Position numbers and translations under genes: made by a program
DNA from: an uncultured Pelagibacteraceae bacterium
Lineage (GTDB): Bacteria; Pseudomonadota; Alphaproteobacteria; Pelagibacterales; Pelagibacteraceae
Direction of reading: 5' to 3'
Assembly: GCA_902568975.1 (NCBI GenBank)
Contig: CACFSO010000009.1
Span: forward strand, 1 to 35,745
Length of the DNA: 35,745 bases
Notes under the pieces: model-generated
Told to the model about the DNA's origin: nothing
What the model saw: only the letters and a program-made list of their open reading frames with translations
Database searches by the model: none
Part shown: piece by piece, positions 33,480 through 35,745 of the stretch
How the letters are laid out: the number at the start of each line of letters is the position of its first letter
Position numbering within the stretch: position 1 is the first letter of the stretch

Positions 33480-35311
33480 AAATTATATTTAATTTTATTA
33501 TATATTATAGCTGCATACTCATAAATTATTGATTTTAAAGTTAACCAATTAGTAAACCAGATGGACTCTTTCTCATTTAATTGATTTTCTAAAAAATTTA
33601 ATTTTACTTCAGGATTAATTTTTTTGAAAATAATTTCAAATCTTTTTCTACTATATCTGTCAGTTAAAATATCGACCTCTTTAATATTATTTTCTAAAAC
33701 ATTTTCTTTTAAAGTGCGGATATTTTCAAATAAAGAATTATAACCCTCATCGATCAAAATAATTCTACTTGCGCTAATTCCACTAGAAATAAGTAATTTT
33801 TGAAGATAAAGCAGTTCTGCTTTAAGATTTTTTCTACCACTAACAATTATTTTATCAATCTTTTTTTCAGAATTATAATAAGTCAAATTCATCAATAATT
33901 GCTGACTACTCAATTTATCGTATTTTGCTGTACCATATCCATTAATAGCTAAAACTAAATCTGATGAAACGCTCTCTTTTACAAGCATTTTTGAAGATAA
34001 ATATGATCCAGCAAAAAAGGGTAACGGTGAAATAAATATTAAAAAAATTACTAAAAATATGATTGATATATTTTTATAAAATATCTTTTTTGATTTATAT
34101 ATCTGATCTCTAAACTCATTTTGCCAATTTTTTTTTTCTTTCATGGTTTCTTTTTCAATTGTATTTAAAGCCTCATTAATTTTTTCAAACCTGATTTTCC
34201 ATGAATTTTTTTTAGCAGCGGTAAAAATTTTTTTTCTATCGATTTTATGCAGATTTTCTACAATAAATTTAATTTTATTACTAAAATCATTTTGATCTTT
34301 AGATACATAAATTACATTATCATGATCCTGATTATATTTTGAAATTTCATGGATATTTGTTGAGAGTACTGGTATCCCAGTGGCAAGATACTCATTTAGT
34401 TTTGCTGGATAAACCGCATTGGTAAATTGGTTAACCTTATAGGGAATAATGCCAACATCAAAGTTTTTTATAAATTCAAAAATTTCTTCATGTTTTTTTT
34501 TTCCTAAAAAAAAACAATTTTTAAAATTTTTTAATTTGTCTATATTTTGACCAAATTCAGTTATAGATCCAATAAATACAAAATTTATATTTTTATTTTC
34601 ATTACAAGCATTTAAAATTAATTCTTGATCAATATTATTTGTAATACTTCCTACAAATCCAACAATTGGTTTTTTTATTTTTTCAATTTCTTCTATTTTT
34701 TTTTGTTTAAAATCTACTTTTTCTAATTCTACTGCCGCAGGAAACTTAAATACCATATCGTTATTTAGTAATGCTCTTTCTTTCAATTTTTCTGAAGTTA
34801 CAAATACTGCATTAGCTTCTTTTTCAAATTCTATTTCATTCTCTTTAAATTTTTTATTCCCAAGGTGTTCAGCTGAGTTATCATTGGCACAATAATAAAC
34901 GACCGCGGATTTTCCTATTTTTCTTATTAATTCTCTAATTAAAGGGGTCGCTAGAAATGAAATTATTATTGGTGAAGTAAATCGAGATGAACGCGTCCAA
35001 GAATTTAAGCTTTTTAAAATAAAATAATTATTTAATCTAGTTATAGATTTTGAGTATTGGAATGGCAGAAAAATTGGATGATATAATGTTAAATTCTTAT
35101 CAATTGATTTAAAACCAATATCACTATTTAACCAATTTTTTATTCTTTTTTTTACTCTATTAAAATCTCTAAATTTTAAGCTTCTTACACCTGTGTTTTC
35201 TACAAATAATACTCTATTTTCATTTTTACATAGTGAACTAACTAGCCGATGTTGGGTTTGCCAGTTTGTATCCCAATCACAAGATCCAAAAATTATAAAA
35301 TCATTATTCAT
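33476..35311 (-). CDS. Glycosyltransferase fused to a membrane-anchored DUF218/YdcF-like domain
   Basis: 611 residues in one uninterrupted frame. Residues 1-385 are a GT-B glycosyltransferase: FIIFGSCDWDTNWQTQHRLV, VVYYCANDNSAEHLG, VFVTSEKLKERA, PIVGFVGSITNNID and GIIPYKVNQF, then YPAKLNEYLATGIPVLST (the donor-site glutamate). After a charged linker comes a membrane helix (about 413-436), then a DUF218/YdcF/ElyC-like domain (451-570): DLVLAINGYGT, KIIVSGR, ISASRIILIDEGYNSLFENI and VDILTDRYSRKRFEIIFKK. A transferase fused to a DUF218 domain is unusual. Met390 could be a second internal start. It overlaps the WecA-like gene by 4 nt. Confidence 0.87.
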   Translation of the reverse strand: MNNDFIIFGSCDWDTNWQTQHRLVSSLCKNENRVLFVENTGVRSLKFRDFNRVKKRIKNWLNSDIGFKSIDKNLTLYHPIFLPFQYSKSITRLNNYFILKSLNSWTRSSRFTSPIIISFLATPLIRELIRKIGKSAVVYYCANDNSAEHLGNKKFKENEIEFEKEANAVFVTSEKLKERALLNNDMVFKFPAAVELEKVDFKQKKIEEIEKIKKPIVGFVGSITNNIDQELILNACNENKNINFVFIGSITEFGQNIDKLKNFKNCFFLGKKKHEEIFEFIKNFDVGIIPYKVNQFTNAVYPAKLNEYLATGIPVLSTNIHEISKYNQDHDNVIYVSKDQNDFSNKIKFIVENLHKIDRKKIFTAAKKNSWKIRFEKINEALNTIEKETMKEKKNWQNEFRDQIYKSKKIFYKNISIIFLVIFLIFISPLPFFAGSYLSSKMLVKESVSSDLVLAINGYGTAKYDKLSSQQLLMNLTYYNSEKKIDKIIVSGRKNLKAELLYLQKLLISSGISASRIILIDEGYNSLFENIRTLKENVLENNIKEVDILTDRYSRKRFEIIFKKINPEVKLNFLENQLNEKESIWFTNWLTLKSIIYEYAAIIYNKIKYNL

Positions 35312-35313
35312 AA

Positions 35314-35745
35314 TTAATATAGAAAACGCTTAAAAATTCTCTCATAATCTTTCATTATTTTTTTTATATTATTTTTTTTTATAATTATATTTTTTGGCAC
35401 AATTTTGTGCTTTTGTTTATTTTCTAAAAAATCTTTAATTTTCAAAAATAGGTCTTTATAGTCATTTTTATTAAAAACATAAGCCCAATTGTTTTTCATA
35501 ATTAACTCTTTATAACCCTTAAAATTTGATAATATTACTGGTGTTCTTAGAGTCATCGCCTCTAAAACTGTACTAGGGCACCCCTCAAATGAAGATGCAG
35601 AAATTAAACATGAAGCATTTTTTATATAAATATATGGATTTTTAACAAAGTTTTTTATTATTATAAATTTATTTAATTTTTTTTTATTTATAATTTCTAA
35701 TATTTTTTCCTTTTGATTGCCATTACCTACTATGATACTTATAAA
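35314..35745 (-). CDS. Glycosyltransferase, C-terminal part (runs off window)
   Basis: The minus-strand frame is open from the right edge and ends at 35314, giving the last 143 residues of a GT-B enzyme. FISIIVGNGNQKEKI begins at the edge; then FVKNPYIYIKNASCLI and SASSFEGCPSTVLEAMTLRT, the family-4 donor-binding EX7E motif (E-G-C-P-S-T-V-L-E), PVILSNFKGYKE and a basic C-terminal tail. An ATG at 35556 is an internal methionine. The stop is 2 nt before the fusion gene. Donor and acceptor unknown. Confidence 0.88.
   Translation of the reverse strand, partial: FISIIVGNGNQKEKILEIINKKKLNKFIIIKNFVKNPYIYIKNASCLISASSFEGCPSTVLEAMTLRTPVILSNFKGYKELIMKNNWAYVFNKNDYKDLFLKIKDFLENKQKHKIVPKNIIIKKNNIKKIMKDYERIFKRFLY

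Noticed and set aside
35314..35556. Separate 80-residue gene at the right edge
   Set aside because: The frame continues unbroken to the window edge and includes the GT-B donor motif, so the ATG at 35556 is internal.
1..35745. CRISPR arrays, transposases, integrases or toxin-antitoxin pairs
   Set aside because: None seen on either strand; the many A/T runs are compositional.

Overview
The window is a strongly AT-rich, densely packed bacterial chromosome segment that reads as SAR11 / Pelagibacterales (marine Alphaproteobacteria). The reasons are the very low GC, the small intergenic gaps, many 1-4 nt gene overlaps, alphaproteobacterial marker genes (TrcR/DUF1013, split pntAA/pntAB/pntB, cysteine-free L31 and L36), and a 5S rRNA gene standing alone beside a surface-polysaccharide island. 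That last layout matches what is known of SAR11 hypervariable region 2, which separates 16S-23S from 5S. The species assignment is inference; no search was run.

Layout. (1) 1-11780, all minus strand, conserved housekeeping. In transcription order: a coiled-coil protein, zapA, 5-formyl-THF cyclo-ligase (frameshifted), a YmdB-type phosphodiesterase, yebC, a phage-type RuvC, tolQ-tolR-tolA-tolB-pal, a hairpin terminator, ybgF/cpoB, tilS, ftsH, and folP running off the left edge. (2) 11835-20032, plus strand: a tightly coupled central-carbon operon (tkt-gap-pgk-fba-thiE-efp-suhB), then rpmE-trcR, then rpsU with an initiator tRNA. (3) 20036-26188, minus strand: a carbamoyltransferase/DUF5989/SxtJ cassette, a small transaldolase, the proton-translocating transhydrogenase pntAA-AB-B, rpmJ, and the orphan 5S rRNA. 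(4) 26294-35745, minus strand: a cell-surface glycan island with a sugar epimerase, an MBL-fold hydrolase, an SDR, an FAD oxidoreductase, a frameshifted radical SAM/SPASM protein, three glycosyltransferases (one fused to a DUF218 domain) and a WecA-like initiating transferase. It continues past the right edge.

How the genes work together. The carbon operon covers the lower, reversible triose-phosphate steps plus the transketolase branch. Its GAPDH carries sequence changes that predict NADP use, which fits a gluconeogenic role and the transhydrogenase nearby. The tol-pal block maintains the outer membrane during division, next to zapA. The island probably builds and modifies a variable surface polysaccharide on an undecaprenyl carrier.

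The most notable points are: thiE has no canonical start codon for its full-length frame; rpsU has a strong Shine-Dalgarno that points at an AUU start, immediately before an initiator tRNA with an A-U replacing one of the three conserved G-C anticodon-stem pairs; canonical ruvC is replaced by a phage-type relative with no ruvAB beside it; two genes are broken by an apparent single extra A in a homopolymer; a glycosyltransferase is fused to a DUF218 domain; and the surface island carries an uncommon set of redox and radical enzymes.
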